From NCBI GenBank assembly GCA_021732785.1, contig JAKFUG010000031.1, positions 35,333 through 99,332 of the forward strand: a stretch of 64,000 nucleotides of DNA. The letters are read 5' to 3'. A model generated the notes under the pieces. That model was not told the DNA's origin, searched no databases, and saw nothing but the letters and a program-made list of their open reading frames with translations. The position numbers were made by a program, and so were the translations under genes. The stretch comes from Planctomycetaceae bacterium. GTDB taxonomy: Bacteria > Planctomycetota > Planctomycetia > Planctomycetales > Planctomycetaceae. This document shows, piece after piece, positions 38,677-47,661 of this stretch (position 1 is the first letter of the stretch; each line of letters begins with the position of its first letter).

Positions 38677-40020
38677 ATGCTTGGACAAAAGAGTCAACGC
38701 GGCGGCAAGACGGGCGGAACCAGCGACTACGTTTCGGTCCCGGTCGCCAATCTCCGCGTGAATGCCCTGTTGCAGACGGCGATCTACGATGCTCGTCCCG
38801 GCCTGCAACACATTTTGCTGTTAGCCGCCGGACGCATTCTCACCGATGCGGAAATCGCGGCTTTGAAACGCCGTGGCGTGACGGCGGTTCTGGTGCATCC
38901 CTCCGAAGTCGGCCGGATCACCAACGACGGATCGTCAAGTGCCGCACTTCCACCGTCAGTGCGACCGGTTTCACGCCCTCGACCGACACCAACAACACCG
39001 GCGGCCGAAGCCAAGCCGGCCTACCAGGGATTTCGGCTCGATCGCGATTCCTACCTGCACCGCTTGCAACCGACGACCGAACTCGCGCGCAATTCCGTTC
39101 GCGCCCAGGAATTTGACCGTTCGTTCAAAGATCATGTCGGAGCCACGGCCGAAATCTTCGAGGAATTTGTCGATGGCGGCGGAGTATCGGCCCAGCGTCT
39201 GGAGCGGATGTCCGAACAGCAATTGCAGGAAATCTCCGTCGATTTCGACGAATTCCTGAGCCGCGGCGTCCAACCCGTGGCAGCGAATTATCCGAACCAG
39301 CACGCGTTGCAGACCGCGATGTTGGCCGAGTCCATCGGCACGATCATGGGTCTTCGCAAAGACGAATTAATCGAACTCGGTTTCGGTTGTATGATCCACG
39401 ATGCGGGGATGCTGCTCGTGCCGGCGAATCTGCACCAGACCGATCGTCCGCTGCAAGTCTCGGAACGACTCGAGCTGCAGAAGCATCCGATCTACGCCGC
39501 CGATTTGCTCAATCGTTCGCGGAATGTCCCGCACGGGGCAAAGATGGTCGTGTATCAAATGCACGAACGTTTGAATGGCACCGGTTATCCGCGTCAGCGG
39601 CAGGGATCGCAGATTCACACACTGGCGCGCATCGCAGCGGTGGCCGACACCTACTTGGCGATGGTTTCGCCGAGAACGTTCCGTCAGGGCTTGCCGCCTT
39701 ACAAAGCCGTCGAGAAATTGCTGTTCGCCACACGCCAGGGATATTTCGATCCCGCCGCCGTCCGCGGATTGCTGCATGCCGTCTCGTTGTTCCCGTTGGG
39801 GTCACTGGTGCAACTGAGCGATGGCCGGACCGGCCGCGTGGTGCGGGGCAATCGCGACCGATTTGCCCAACCGGTGGTCGAAGTGATCGATCTGTCGGAA
39901 GCGTTGCCGAAGGTCGAATTGATCGACCTCAGCCAGCGCGCCGATTTGCAGGTGGTCTCGACCGTGGGGCAACCGACCGCCCCGACGCCGCTCGTGGAAA
40001 CACCAGCCGGCATTGCGTGA
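38677..40020 (+). CDS. HD-GYP-domain protein
   Basis: 447 residues from ATG 38677 (an ATG at 38593 would add an unconserved stretch). The N-terminal part (YVSVPVANLRVNALLQTAIY) resembles the domain found before HD-GYP modules. The catalytic region has NQHALQTAMLAESIG, the HD pair in GCMIHDAGMLLV, KHPIYAADLL, and GTGYPRQRQGSQIHTLARIA with GYP, AVADTYLAM. HD-GYP proteins hydrolyse cyclic di-GMP. Here HDxGK is HDAGM, so activity is plausible but not certain. Confidence 0.88.
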   Translation: MLGQKSQRGGKTGGTSDYVSVPVANLRVNALLQTAIYDARPGLQHILLLAAGRILTDAEIAALKRRGVTAVLVHPSEVGRITNDGSSSAALPPSVRPVSRPRPTPTTPAAEAKPAYQGFRLDRDSYLHRLQPTTELARNSVRAQEFDRSFKDHVGATAEIFEEFVDGGGVSAQRLERMSEQQLQEISVDFDEFLSRGVQPVAANYPNQHALQTAMLAESIGTIMGLRKDELIELGFGCMIHDAGMLLVPANLHQTDRPLQVSERLELQKHPIYAADLLNRSRNVPHGAKMVVYQMHERLNGTGYPRQRQGSQIHTLARIAAVADTYLAMVSPRTFRQGLPPYKAVEKLLFATRQGYFDPAAVRGLLHAVSLFPLGSLVQLSDGRTGRVVRGNRDRFAQPVVEVIDLSEALPKVELIDLSQRADLQVVSTVGQPTAPTPLVETPAGIA

Positions 40021-40371
40021 TTTGATCAGCCGGAACGCGCATCGCAATCCGTGGATTGATTGTGTGCCACGGGCCGATAGCTCGCGATTTGAAGTCGTGC
40101 CGCCCGGCTTTCTCAAAACTGCCGACTTTCACTCCAAAAACTGAAAGCGGCTTCGTTGTCGATCGCATGTTCGACAAATCTCCTTCGGCTGGCACAACCC
40201 CAGCGTTCCTGGGGCCGAACACCGAAAATCATTGCAGAAACCGTCTCTCGCTTACGGCGACCGGCGGTTTCTGCCGATTTCCGAAGTGCATCGAAGTGCA
40301 TTCGCAGGGTTTGCCAAAATTGGAGGCGACCTTTGCAGGCACGGAGTCACACGCACGGGAAGGGGAGCACG
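40021..40371. other. intergenic, partial repeat copy only
   Basis: 350 bases. Near 40050-40070 GTGGATTGATTGTGTGCCACGG is a partial copy of the repeat at 10758-10846. I see no gene or strong promoter. GAAGGGGAGCACG before the LysM gene is its ribosome binding site. Confidence 0.4.
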
Positions 40372-41139
40372 ATGCCGCGCGACCAGAAGATCGGTTTGGC
40401 CTTGGGAATTCTGCTGGTGGGAGCCGTGGCGGCGTTTTTCTTTCGCCACGATCAAACGCAGGTTCCCACATTGCCGGCGTTGAAAACGGCGGCCGACCTC
40501 GACCGTCAAATTGCCACTTATGACCGTTCTCCTTATCTTCAATCGGATGAGCCAATTCATCGCCCGGCCGTTCCTGCCAGGAATGAAGCCGTGGGTGATG
40601 ACGCATTCCCGGAGCCGCAGGATGGTGCGGGGCTCGTTCCCGATCCGATCCTGGGCAGCGAGGAATTAACACTCATGGAACCCTCCGCGACCGGGGCTCG
40701 TCCGGAACCCATGGCACCGTCACGACCCACCGAACACCTCGTGCAGCGGGGCGAAACGTTGTCGTCCATCGCCGCGAAGTATCTCGGCAGCGCCAACCGT
40801 TATGACGACCTCTTTCGCGCGAATGCCGATCAGCTTCGCGACCCGAACGACGTCCATCCCGGCATGACGCTGCGGATTCCTGACGCCGAACGGGTTGCCG
40901 GAACGCCATCCCGCCGCCCCGATCACGATCCGCCGGCGACCCCGCCGTCATCCGATGTCGCGGCCGGAGCATCGCAGCCGTTGTCGTCGACCAGTGGTAC
41001 AAAGAAGTTCGTGCCGTTCAGCCGGTCACCCTTGAAAGTGCCGGAGTTGGACAGCCCCGCACTCGATTCCGATCCGAAGTCCGCGGCCAAACGCCGGTTG
41101 ACGCTCACCCCTCCACGTGACGGCAATGTCATCCGCTGA
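40372..41139 (+). CDS. membrane-anchored LysM protein
   Basis: 255 residues from ATG 40372, which has a strong ribosome binding site (GGAAGGGGAGCACG). One N-terminal transmembrane helix (KIGLALGILLVGAVAAFFFR), a Pro-rich linker and a LysM domain (EHLVQRGETLSSIAAKYLGS, with PGMTLRIP at its end) are visible. LysM binds N-acetylglucosamine polymers, usually peptidoglycan. A Pro/Ser-rich C-terminal tail completes it. Upstream frames lack a site and are rejected. Confidence 0.88.
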   Translation: MPRDQKIGLALGILLVGAVAAFFFRHDQTQVPTLPALKTAADLDRQIATYDRSPYLQSDEPIHRPAVPARNEAVGDDAFPEPQDGAGLVPDPILGSEELTLMEPSATGARPEPMAPSRPTEHLVQRGETLSSIAAKYLGSANRYDDLFRANADQLRDPNDVHPGMTLRIPDAERVAGTPSRRPDHDPPATPPSSDVAAGASQPLSSTSGTKKFVPFSRSPLKVPELDSPALDSDPKSAAKRRLTLTPPRDGNVIR

Positions 41140-41144
41140 TACCG

Positions 41145-41336
41145 CTCCCCCTGACAGGGCAATCGCATGTTGAAACGTATGTAGGGCAACGACTTGTGAC
41201 TTCGGCGTTTACTGCCGGTGAAAATCCATCGATAACGAACCTGTTTCACGGGGTACTTTTTGTCGGCGGATTATGCCGGAATCCCAAGTCGTTTCGCGGC
41301 ATGAAATTGAACATGCGATTGCCCTGCTCCCCCTGA
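41145..41336. mobile_element. 172-bp miniature inverted-repeat element, copy A
   Basis: The element proper is 41155-41326. Its left end CAGGGCAATCGCATGTT (41155-41171) is the reverse complement of its right end, AACATGCGATTGCCCTG (41310-41326). It is flanked by a perfect 10-bp direct repeat, CTCCCCCTGA, at 41145-41154 and 41327-41336. It has no transposase gene. The ends match those of the element at 59513-59877. Confidence 0.9.
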
Positions 41337-41338
41337 AG

Positions 41339-41360
41339 CCCAACCATTCTTATGGTTGGG
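41339..41360. terminator. convergent hairpin CCCAACCAT-TCTT-ATGGTTGGG
   Basis: A 9-bp stem with a TCTT loop immediately after the target duplication of the small element. It overlaps the last codons of the leftward gene that ends at 41350, so it serves convergent genes. Confidence 0.6.
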
Positions 41361-41763
41361 TCTCTTCCTTCTGCAACACGTCCGCAAAGCAAGCCCGCAA
41401 GCGCGCGTGCAACCACTCCGCGAGTTCGGTTTCCTCCACGCCGCCATCGGGACTGAGGTCGAGTTCGCTCAGCAGCATCTCGGCCCGTTCCAGCGGGCAG
41501 AAACGTTCCCAGTGCTTGACCAGGGCCGCGTATTCTTCATTCCGCAGGCCATCGGCGACGGTGGAAAACCGAGTGGCCTGATGGTGGGGTGCCAGCGACG
41601 TCAGCACCCGATGGCAATCCGCGCCGAGATCCGCCCAACCCGCCCGACACGCGGATGCGGCCGCGAGTAGCAGAAAGCGATCGCGGGCCAGCGATTGCTG
41701 TTTCTCCTGCGAGAGACATGCAAGCTGCGTGTAACACCCGGCGGCGGACTCAGCCTGCCCCAT
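41350..41763 (-). CDS. conserved-looking helical protein of unknown function
   Basis: 137 residues from ATG 41763, which has AAGGATGCGGAACG upstream; a longer frame to 41805 lacks this. It is wholly helical by composition (LARDRFLLLAAASACRAGWA, LRNEEYAALVKHWERFCPLE, LAEWLHARLRACFADVL), with several Cys residues but no clear metal motif. No signal peptide. I do not recognise the family. It precedes the hydrolase gene's end by about 45 bases, probably in one leftward transcript. Confidence 0.65.
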   Translation of the reverse strand: MGQAESAAGCYTQLACLSQEKQQSLARDRFLLLAAASACRAGWADLGADCHRVLTSLAPHHQATRFSTVADGLRNEEYAALVKHWERFCPLERAEMLLSELDLSPDGGVEETELAEWLHARLRACFADVLQKEETQP

Positions 41764-41808
41764 CGTTCCGCATCCTTTCACGAAGAAAACCGCGGTGATC
41801 TGCACGAG

Positions 41809-42582
41809 TTACAAGGGGATTCGCAAGCCATCGTAGGAGAGTTCCACATTCTTCGGTAGCCGGGCGTTGGTGGCTTCATATTCCAGATGATGGGAGACGT
41901 GCGTCAGATACGTCCGCTGCGGACGGACACGCTCAACCACTTCCAACGCCTGCGGGATGCCGAAATGGGTCGCATGCGGCGCATCGCGCAAGGCATCGAT
42001 CACCAGCGTTTCCAGGCCTTCGAGAAACGGAAAGCTTTCCTCGGGAATGCGGCTGACATCCGTGCAAAACGCGACATCGCCGACTCGGTAACCCAGCACG
42101 CCGAGCTTCCCATGCCACAGCCGCATCGGCTGCACTTTCACGCCGAGGAGCTGGAACGGCTCAAGCCCGATCCGGTGAATTTCGAGCATGGGAATGGCCC
42201 CGATGTGAATCTCCGGAGCGGGGGGAAGAAAGGCGTACGAGTACGCGGCGCGAATCTGCTGCTCGACAATTTCCTCGCAATACAACGGAATCGGCCGCTT
42301 CAGGTAATAACCAAACAGCCGCAGATCATCGAGCCCGAAGAGATGGTCGGCATGACTGTGCGTGTAAACCGCCGCGTGGACGAGATCGATCTTTTCACGC
42401 AGAAGCTGAATCCGCAGTTCCGGTGAGGTGTCGATCAGGAACGTTCCCTCGGCGACTTGAACTGCGACGCCGGTGCGCGTCCGTTGATTCCGGGGATTCT
42501 CGGACCGGCAGACCGGACATCGGCATCCGATGACGGGGACGCCGTGACTGGTGCCGGTTCCCAGCAGAATCATTTCACCCAT
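41809..42582 (-). CDS. PhnP-like metallo-beta-lactamase-fold phosphodiesterase
   Basis: 257 residues from ATG 42582 (a second ATG is three codons later). MILLGTGTSHGVPVIGC followed by RCPVCRSENPRNQRTR is the zinc-Cys knob of PhnP. THSHADHLFGLDDLRLFGYY is the HxHxDH site of the metallo-beta-lactamase fold. Later His ligands include THVSHHLEYE. Family members hydrolyse cyclic phosphates such as 2',3'-cyclic nucleotides. The substrate here is unknown. A longer frame to 42753 lacks family similarity. Confidence 0.9.
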   Translation of the reverse strand: MGEMILLGTGTSHGVPVIGCRCPVCRSENPRNQRTRTGVAVQVAEGTFLIDTSPELRIQLLREKIDLVHAAVYTHSHADHLFGLDDLRLFGYYLKRPIPLYCEEIVEQQIRAAYSYAFLPPAPEIHIGAIPMLEIHRIGLEPFQLLGVKVQPMRLWHGKLGVLGYRVGDVAFCTDVSRIPEESFPFLEGLETLVIDALRDAPHATHFGIPQALEVVERVRPQRTYLTHVSHHLEYEATNARLPKNVELSYDGLRIPL

Positions 42583-42876
42583 GGGATCGACTGGTCTCGC
42601 AGAGTTCAAATCCGTGATCGCCGCCGCAGGAGCCACGGCATGAAGTCTATCCGTCACCGCCGTGAGGGACCACTGGGCGGACGAAATCGGGCAGACAATT
42701 GCACCGCCAACCGGCCTCACAAACTTGAAGTGCAACGCAGTTTTTTCAAACAACCCATCTTTACCATTGCCCCCACAACCACTACAATCGTTACCATCGT
42801 TGCAATCGACAGAACCGGCATAACCGGACCAAGCCCGCCCGCAACAGTGGTCTTCGTCCCCTTCGAAGGACTGAAC

Positions 42877-43380
42877 ATGAAGTGGTTTATGGAGTTATGG
42901 CAAGATGAACGCGGGGCCGTGCTCTCCGCGGAAGTCGTCACCGTCGGGACCGTCGCCGTTTTGGGGGCGATTGCGGGACTCTCCGTCGCCGGCAATGCGG
43001 TGAATGGCGAAATGAAGGATTTCGCTTACGCCATCCGCAGTCTGGACCAGAGTTACGCCTACAACGGCCACCGAAGTTGCGGGGCGTACACGGCGGGATC
43101 GTGCTACACCCAGCAAGATGTGCAGGAATCGATTCAGGCGTTGTGTGCGGATCCGGAGAACGCCGCCGAGACAACCAAGTCCGACGGGGCGACCCCCACG
43201 CCGATCATCACCGACGAGGCTCCGCCGAAGCCAAATCAGTTGCCGGAACCGGAAAAAAAGGCGAAGAAGAAACCCAAAGAAAAGCGTGATGATGACGACG
43301 ACAAACCGGCGACCAAATCGGAAAAGTCGAACGGCCCGTCCAAACCCCCGCAATCCCGTTCGGACAACGATGACGCCTGA
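42877..43380 (+). CDS. Flp-like pilin protein
   Basis: 167 residues from ATG 42877 (AAGGACTGAAC upstream). MKWFMELWQDERGAVLSAEV followed by VTVGTVAVLGAIAGLSVAGN has the layout of Flp/TadE-type pilins: short charged leader, Gly then hydrophobic helix with E at +5 of the mature chain (RGAVLSAE). A central Cys-containing region (GHRSCGAYTAGSCYTQQD) and a long Lys/Asp-rich, Pro-rich tail are unlike typical Flp. A longer upstream frame lacks a binding site. The prepilin peptidase at 35.6-36.9 kb could process it. Confidence 0.75.
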   Translation: MKWFMELWQDERGAVLSAEVVTVGTVAVLGAIAGLSVAGNAVNGEMKDFAYAIRSLDQSYAYNGHRSCGAYTAGSCYTQQDVQESIQALCADPENAAETTKSDGATPTPIITDEAPPKPNQLPEPEKKAKKKPKEKRDDDDDKPATKSEKSNGPSKPPQSRSDNDDA

Positions 43381-43410
43381 ATCATTTCCGCGTCTCCCTA
43401 GTGATGCACT

Positions 43411-43445
43411 GCCCAGGGAAAGCGTTCCCTGGGCTTCTTTTTTTG
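43411..43445 (+). terminator. intrinsic terminator after the pilin-like gene
   Basis: GCCCAGGGAA-AGCG-TTCCCTGGGC followed by TTCTTTTTTTT: a 10-bp perfect stem, 4-base loop and U-rich tail, 30 bases beyond the stop. Confidence 0.88.
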
Positions 43446-43572
43446 ATGCAACCCGTATTGTGATCCGTGATTTGATCGCGCGGCTGACTCCACGGGCGTT
43501 TCACTCAAGACTCGATCCGGCAAAATCGATGCTGTACCTGAGTTGTCCCTCTCTCCGGGCGGCAATGGTGCC

Positions 43573-44271
43573 ATGTCCCTCGATCCGACCGCCGCGAATT
43601 CCTCACCGCCGATCACGACATCGGGCTGGTGGGGCGGGGTTACGTCGGCACTTTTCTGGCTGTTGCTGCTGACCGCCGCCGCGCTCTACGCCGGGGTGGC
43701 ACTCGCTCCGAAAATCATTCAATGGCAGCGCTGGCAGCAAATGTATGTCGCCCAGCGTTACCAACTCGTGGAGCAGGAAAACCAGCTCGAAGCCTTAAGC
43801 CGGATGGTCGATGCCCTCGATCAGGACCCGCAGTTTGTGGCGGAACTCGTGCGGTTGGAACTCGATGCGACCACGGCCGGCGAAGAGGTGATTCCCGTTG
43901 ACGACTCCCTGACGCACGATCCGCGAACCATGACCGTGACCACATCGCGCAGCCTTCCTCCCGGTGCCATCGATCCCTGGGAACCGTGGCTGCTGGTGTT
44001 GTCGACTCATGATTCCCTCCGTTCGAGTTTGCTGGCGGCGGCCGCGACGCTGGTGATTGCCGCCTTCACGTTTCTGCACGATGGCAGCGAAACCCAACGG
44101 GCGCTGCGGGAAAACCAACCCGACGCCGGGCTCACCGTGTGGCAGTTCTGTCGACTGCGGTATTGCGTTCCGCAAGTTGCCATCGCAGAGCAGACTGCGA
44201 TCGCAGGCGACCAGATCGATGCACAGGCGGTGGTGATCGAGTCCCTCCAGCCCGCTGCCTCTGCAGAATGA
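43573..44271 (+). CDS. FtsB/DivIC-like membrane protein
   Basis: 232 residues from ATG 43573. One transmembrane helix (SALFWLLLLTAAALYAGVAL), then a coiled coil (YQLVEQENQLEALSRMVDAL) ending DQDPQFVAELVRLELDATTA, GEEVIPV. This is the FtsB/DivIC pattern: TM, coiled coil, D-P-x-F/Y-x-E-x-x-R-x-E-L-x-x-x-x-x-G-E. A second helix (SLLAAAATLVIAAFTFL) lies in the C-terminal half. FtsB/DivIC act in the divisome, yet planctomycetes typically lack FtsZ, so the role is of interest. The start is uncertain; TTG 43543 is an alternative. Confidence 0.75.
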   Translation: MSLDPTAANSSPPITTSGWWGGVTSALFWLLLLTAAALYAGVALAPKIIQWQRWQQMYVAQRYQLVEQENQLEALSRMVDALDQDPQFVAELVRLELDATTAGEEVIPVDDSLTHDPRTMTVTTSRSLPPGAIDPWEPWLLVLSTHDSLRSSLLAAAATLVIAAFTFLHDGSETQRALRENQPDAGLTVWQFCRLRYCVPQVAIAEQTAIAGDQIDAQAVVIESLQPAASAE

Positions 44272-44407
44272 AAAGTGCTTGCTGGGTGCATCCGTTGGTT
44301 GGTGGGCGACTCCGTGAAGGGTTTCAGCCCCGAACGGGCACGATTCGATAGCCCAGGTCGGAGCGTTCTCGCGGAGCCCTGGGTGGGGCGATCAAAGATT
44401 CACGCCC

Positions 44408-44461
44408 AGCCCCCACGGGGCGTCACTGCCTGCCAGCAGGGATTCACGCCCCGTGGGGGCT
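44408..44461. repeat. 16-bp perfect hairpin before the MFS/spermidine-synthase-like gene
   Basis: AGCCCCCACGGGGCGT (44408-44423) and ACGCCCCGTGGGGGCT (44446-44461) are exact reverse complements around a 22-base loop. No gene was seen elsewhere in the 340-base gap 44272-44611. Confidence 0.75.
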
Positions 44462-44611
44462 CCGGAGTCTACAGACGTCATCCACCAATCGCCGGATGCA
44501 CCGGCGGTTGCTTGTCAAAAATGATCGGCTGTCGCGCGGGGGAGAGACACGGTACGATTGGGTGATCCATTCTGATGCCGCCTCTTCTGCCCCGCGAATT
44601 GAGACTGCCGC

Positions 44612-47560
44612 ATGAGCGAGACCCCTTCGTCGCCGCGCCCCGATGAACACAGCGCCTGGAAAGCCGACACTTCGCCGAACAGCGGTTCGGCATCGCCGCC
44701 GCCGGACGACGAAGAAACCTACAAGATCCCCGGCGGACTGTCGGGGTGGTCGCCGGGCGACATTCCCGCTCCGAATTCCGACGGCACCATTCGCAAAACG
44801 CCGGGCCGCAACGACTCCGTAACCGTTTCGCCGATCCCCAGGCCGCGTCCACGAAAGCCGGGGTCTGACTGGCTCGCACTGGCCGGTTTCAATGCGCTCG
44901 TGTTTATCGGCAGCGTCTGCGTGATGATGCTCGAACTAACGGCGTCCCGGTTGATCGCCAAGCATGTCGGCAGCTCGCTTTATACTTGGACGTCAGTTAT
45001 CGGCGTGGTGCTCGCGGGAATCACCATCGGCAATTACCTCGGTGGCTGGCTGGCCGATCGGTATGACCGCGCGAAGACGCTGTCGTGGATGTTGCTCGCC
45101 GCGAGTTTGTCCTGTGCAGGGGTGTTGTGGATCGACCAGTTGATGACCGACCTGCCGAAGCCGGACGCGCTCTCCTGGCCGATGTGGGTGCTCTGTCTCG
45201 TTTCGATGTCGTTCCTGCTCCCCGCGCTGTTGATGGGCACGACATCCCCGCTGGTTGCGAGCATGGCTTTGACGCGCAGTTCGCGGATGGGTCAAACGGT
45301 GGGGAATGTCTACGCGTGGGGCGCGTTCGGATCGATCATCGGCACCTTCATCACCGGGTTCTATCTGATCGATGTGTGGGGGACGCGCTCGATCGTCGGG
45401 CTGACATCCACGATTCTCGCGCTGATGGCGATTGCCGTGGCGGGCAAACGCTGGATCTTCCGTACGGCTGTGGTTTGCGGCTGGCTGCAGATGCTCGCCA
45501 TGCTGCTCGCGATGGCCACCATCACCCGGCCGACAGCCACGGTGTGGGCCGAGCGGACAGCGAACGCGTGGCACCTCGGCTCTTCCTCCGAAGTCGCTCG
45601 TGATTCCGTGGCCTCGTGGCGCAACTTTGGTGGCGAAGTCGGCCAGAAGCTGCACGAACTCGGACTGATTGTCGAACTCCGCGGCGACCAGCCGGGGCAG
45701 TATTACGACGAAAGCAGCTATTCCTACATTCATGTCAGCGACGACATGCTGGAAGGAACGCCGGTCAAGGCATTGCGGCTCGATAAGCTCATTCACGCTT
45801 ATTACAACCCCGATGAACCCACAAGTCTGCACTATGAATACGAACAGGTTTACGCGGCGGTGACCAAACAGGCGGCACCGAAACCCGCCACCGATGCGTT
45901 CGCCGTCATCCCCGATTTTCCCGGTGTCGACGGGCTGCTCGACAATCTCCCCAGCGGCGTTTCGTGGGAAGCGTCCTCCCGCCGGCTATGGGTGCGTGAT
46001 CCGTCGAAGTCCATGCTCGACGATTTGCGGCAGCGCTCCCCCGACGCCGCGTATTGGAATGCACTCGATCTGCTGCATACCGAAACCACCAAACCCAACT
46101 GGGGCGGCTTCTCCACGGCGACACTCCCCACATTGTCCGACGACATCACCATTCCCGCCGACATGTATCAAACCGTGCGCTATGACCGGCATCTCGAAGT
46201 TCTCTCGGCGTATGCAGCGGTGTCGACCGACTTGCGCGAAAAACTCGCCGCCCTCAGTCCACAAGCACCGTGGCGAACGGCGCTGGAATCGTTGCGAAAA
46301 CGTTCGTCGAAAGTGAGCGCGTTGTTTCTCGGCGGCGGCGGATACATCTTTCCCCGCTGGTTTCTCTCGGAATTTCCGAACGCCGGGCGCATTGATGTCG
46401 CCGAACTCGACCCCGCCGTTCACAAGGCCGTGCAGGAACAACTCGGCCTGACCAAAGCCGATGAAGAACGCATCCACACCACGATCGGCGACGCACGCAA
46501 CACCGTGGACGATCTGCTGCGGGCGAACCGCCGCCTCGTGGAGACCGGGAAAGCCCCGGAGTTGTACGACTTCATCTACGGCGACGCGTTCAACGATTTC
46601 AGCATCCCGTGGCATCTCGCGACGGTCGAGTTCACGCGGAAGCTGGACGCGCTGCTGACCCCCAACGGCGTCCTGCAGGCGAACATCATCGACATCTACC
46701 CGCGCGTCGAAGTCCCCGGCGGCAGCATCGGCCCGACTGAGGTGGATTACGACGGCGAAATTCCCGCGGAGTTCGTGCAATCGCCGCCCGGAGCCGCGCT
46801 CCCCGTGTTGAAGCCGCATCTTGCCCCGCTCGAAGTCAAACCGGGGACGCTCGCGCGGTTCACGCTGGCCGCCAAAGCACTGCTGACCGAGTCCGATGAA
46901 CGCCGCCTGATGCAGGCCGCCAAAGAGGACATTATCTGGGTGTCCACGGTGCGGGAACTGGCCAGGAAGTCCCGCGGCAAACCGGCGTTGCCCGTTCGCT
47001 TGCCAGACGCACTGCGAGGGCAGGGGGCTCTCGCCGGGGGATGGGTGCCATGCCCGGAACCGTTCCGCGGGATCGAATCGTATCGGGTGGACGCCGACCG
47101 CTGGGTGCTCGGTTTGCGCGGAGCCGTCTCGCCGGAGATGCAGCAATCCTTGCGCGAACTGTGTCCGAAGGATGCGCAGTGGGAGCGGCTGATCGATGTC
47201 GGTGCCGAACGGAGCCGACGTCCCGGATCGGGCCGATTTCTCGGTCGCTATGTCAACACACTCGCGGCGGTTTTCCCCTGCGTGTACGTCTTCAGCACGG
47301 CACAGGAAGAACCGACCGATGAGCGGGACACGTTTGTCGCCGTTTGTTCCCGCCGACCACTTTCACTGCGGGAACTGGCCAAGACCGGTTACTGGCAAAG
47401 CGCCCCGTTTGCCTGGCTGGAAATTCCGGCCGCGGGCGACAAATCGGTCCGCGGCGGCCAGATGGATTCCCTGCTGATGCTCGCGGAGGGACAGATTCTG
47501 CGGGACGACTTCGCCCCCGCGGAAAACCTGATGCTGCCGGTCTTTACGACGCAGGATTAA
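44612..47560 (+). CDS. membrane-fused spermidine-synthase-like protein with inserted repeats
   Basis: 982 residues. A Ser/Pro-rich cytoplasmic start is followed by about seven membrane helices (90-330; e.g. ALVFIGSVCVMMLELTASRL, VIGVVLAGITIGNYLGGWLA). Then comes the N-terminal strand region typical of spermidine synthases (YDESSYSYIHV, LHYEYEQVYA). The Rossmann methyltransferase fold follows from about 568 (ALFLGGGGYIFPRWFLSEFP, VAELDPAVHKAVQEQLGL, DFIYGDAFNDFS). Between and after lie three copies of a 40-residue helical unit (near 455, 524 and 827). Related membrane-fused proteins are annotated as spermidine synthases, but substrate is unknown. Confidence 0.85.
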   Translation: MSETPSSPRPDEHSAWKADTSPNSGSASPPPDDEETYKIPGGLSGWSPGDIPAPNSDGTIRKTPGRNDSVTVSPIPRPRPRKPGSDWLALAGFNALVFIGSVCVMMLELTASRLIAKHVGSSLYTWTSVIGVVLAGITIGNYLGGWLADRYDRAKTLSWMLLAASLSCAGVLWIDQLMTDLPKPDALSWPMWVLCLVSMSFLLPALLMGTTSPLVASMALTRSSRMGQTVGNVYAWGAFGSIIGTFITGFYLIDVWGTRSIVGLTSTILALMAIAVAGKRWIFRTAVVCGWLQMLAMLLAMATITRPTATVWAERTANAWHLGSSSEVARDSVASWRNFGGEVGQKLHELGLIVELRGDQPGQYYDESSYSYIHVSDDMLEGTPVKALRLDKLIHAYYNPDEPTSLHYEYEQVYAAVTKQAAPKPATDAFAVIPDFPGVDGLLDNLPSGVSWEASSRRLWVRDPSKSMLDDLRQRSPDAAYWNALDLLHTETTKPNWGGFSTATLPTLSDDITIPADMYQTVRYDRHLEVLSAYAAVSTDLREKLAALSPQAPWRTALESLRKRSSKVSALFLGGGGYIFPRWFLSEFPNAGRIDVAELDPAVHKAVQEQLGLTKADEERIHTTIGDARNTVDDLLRANRRLVETGKAPELYDFIYGDAFNDFSIPWHLATVEFTRKLDALLTPNGVLQANIIDIYPRVEVPGGSIGPTEVDYDGEIPAEFVQSPPGAALPVLKPHLAPLEVKPGTLARFTLAAKALLTESDERRLMQAAKEDIIWVSTVRELARKSRGKPALPVRLPDALRGQGALAGGWVPCPEPFRGIESYRVDADRWVLGLRGAVSPEMQQSLRELCPKDAQWERLIDVGAERSRRPGSGRFLGRYVNTLAAVFPCVYVFSTAQEEPTDERDTFVAVCSRRPLSLRELAKTGYWQSAPFAWLEIPAAGDKSVRGGQMDSLLMLAEGQILRDDFAPAENLMLPVFTTQD

Positions 47561-47562
47561 AA

Positions 47563-47593
47563 AGTAGCCCTGTCGCTCCGCGACAGGGCTACT
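47563..47593. terminator. hairpin right after the 982-residue gene
   Basis: AGTAGCCCTGTCG-CTCCG-CGACAGGGCTACT, a 13-bp stem three bases after the stop codon. It is the same dispersed core as at 22981-23077. No strong T-run follows. Confidence 0.65.
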
Positions 47594-47661
47594 TCCGAAA
47601 TGCAAGCACCCCGTGAAAATGACGCGGGGCGCGAAACCGCAAGCGGTGTGGACAGCGTGAC

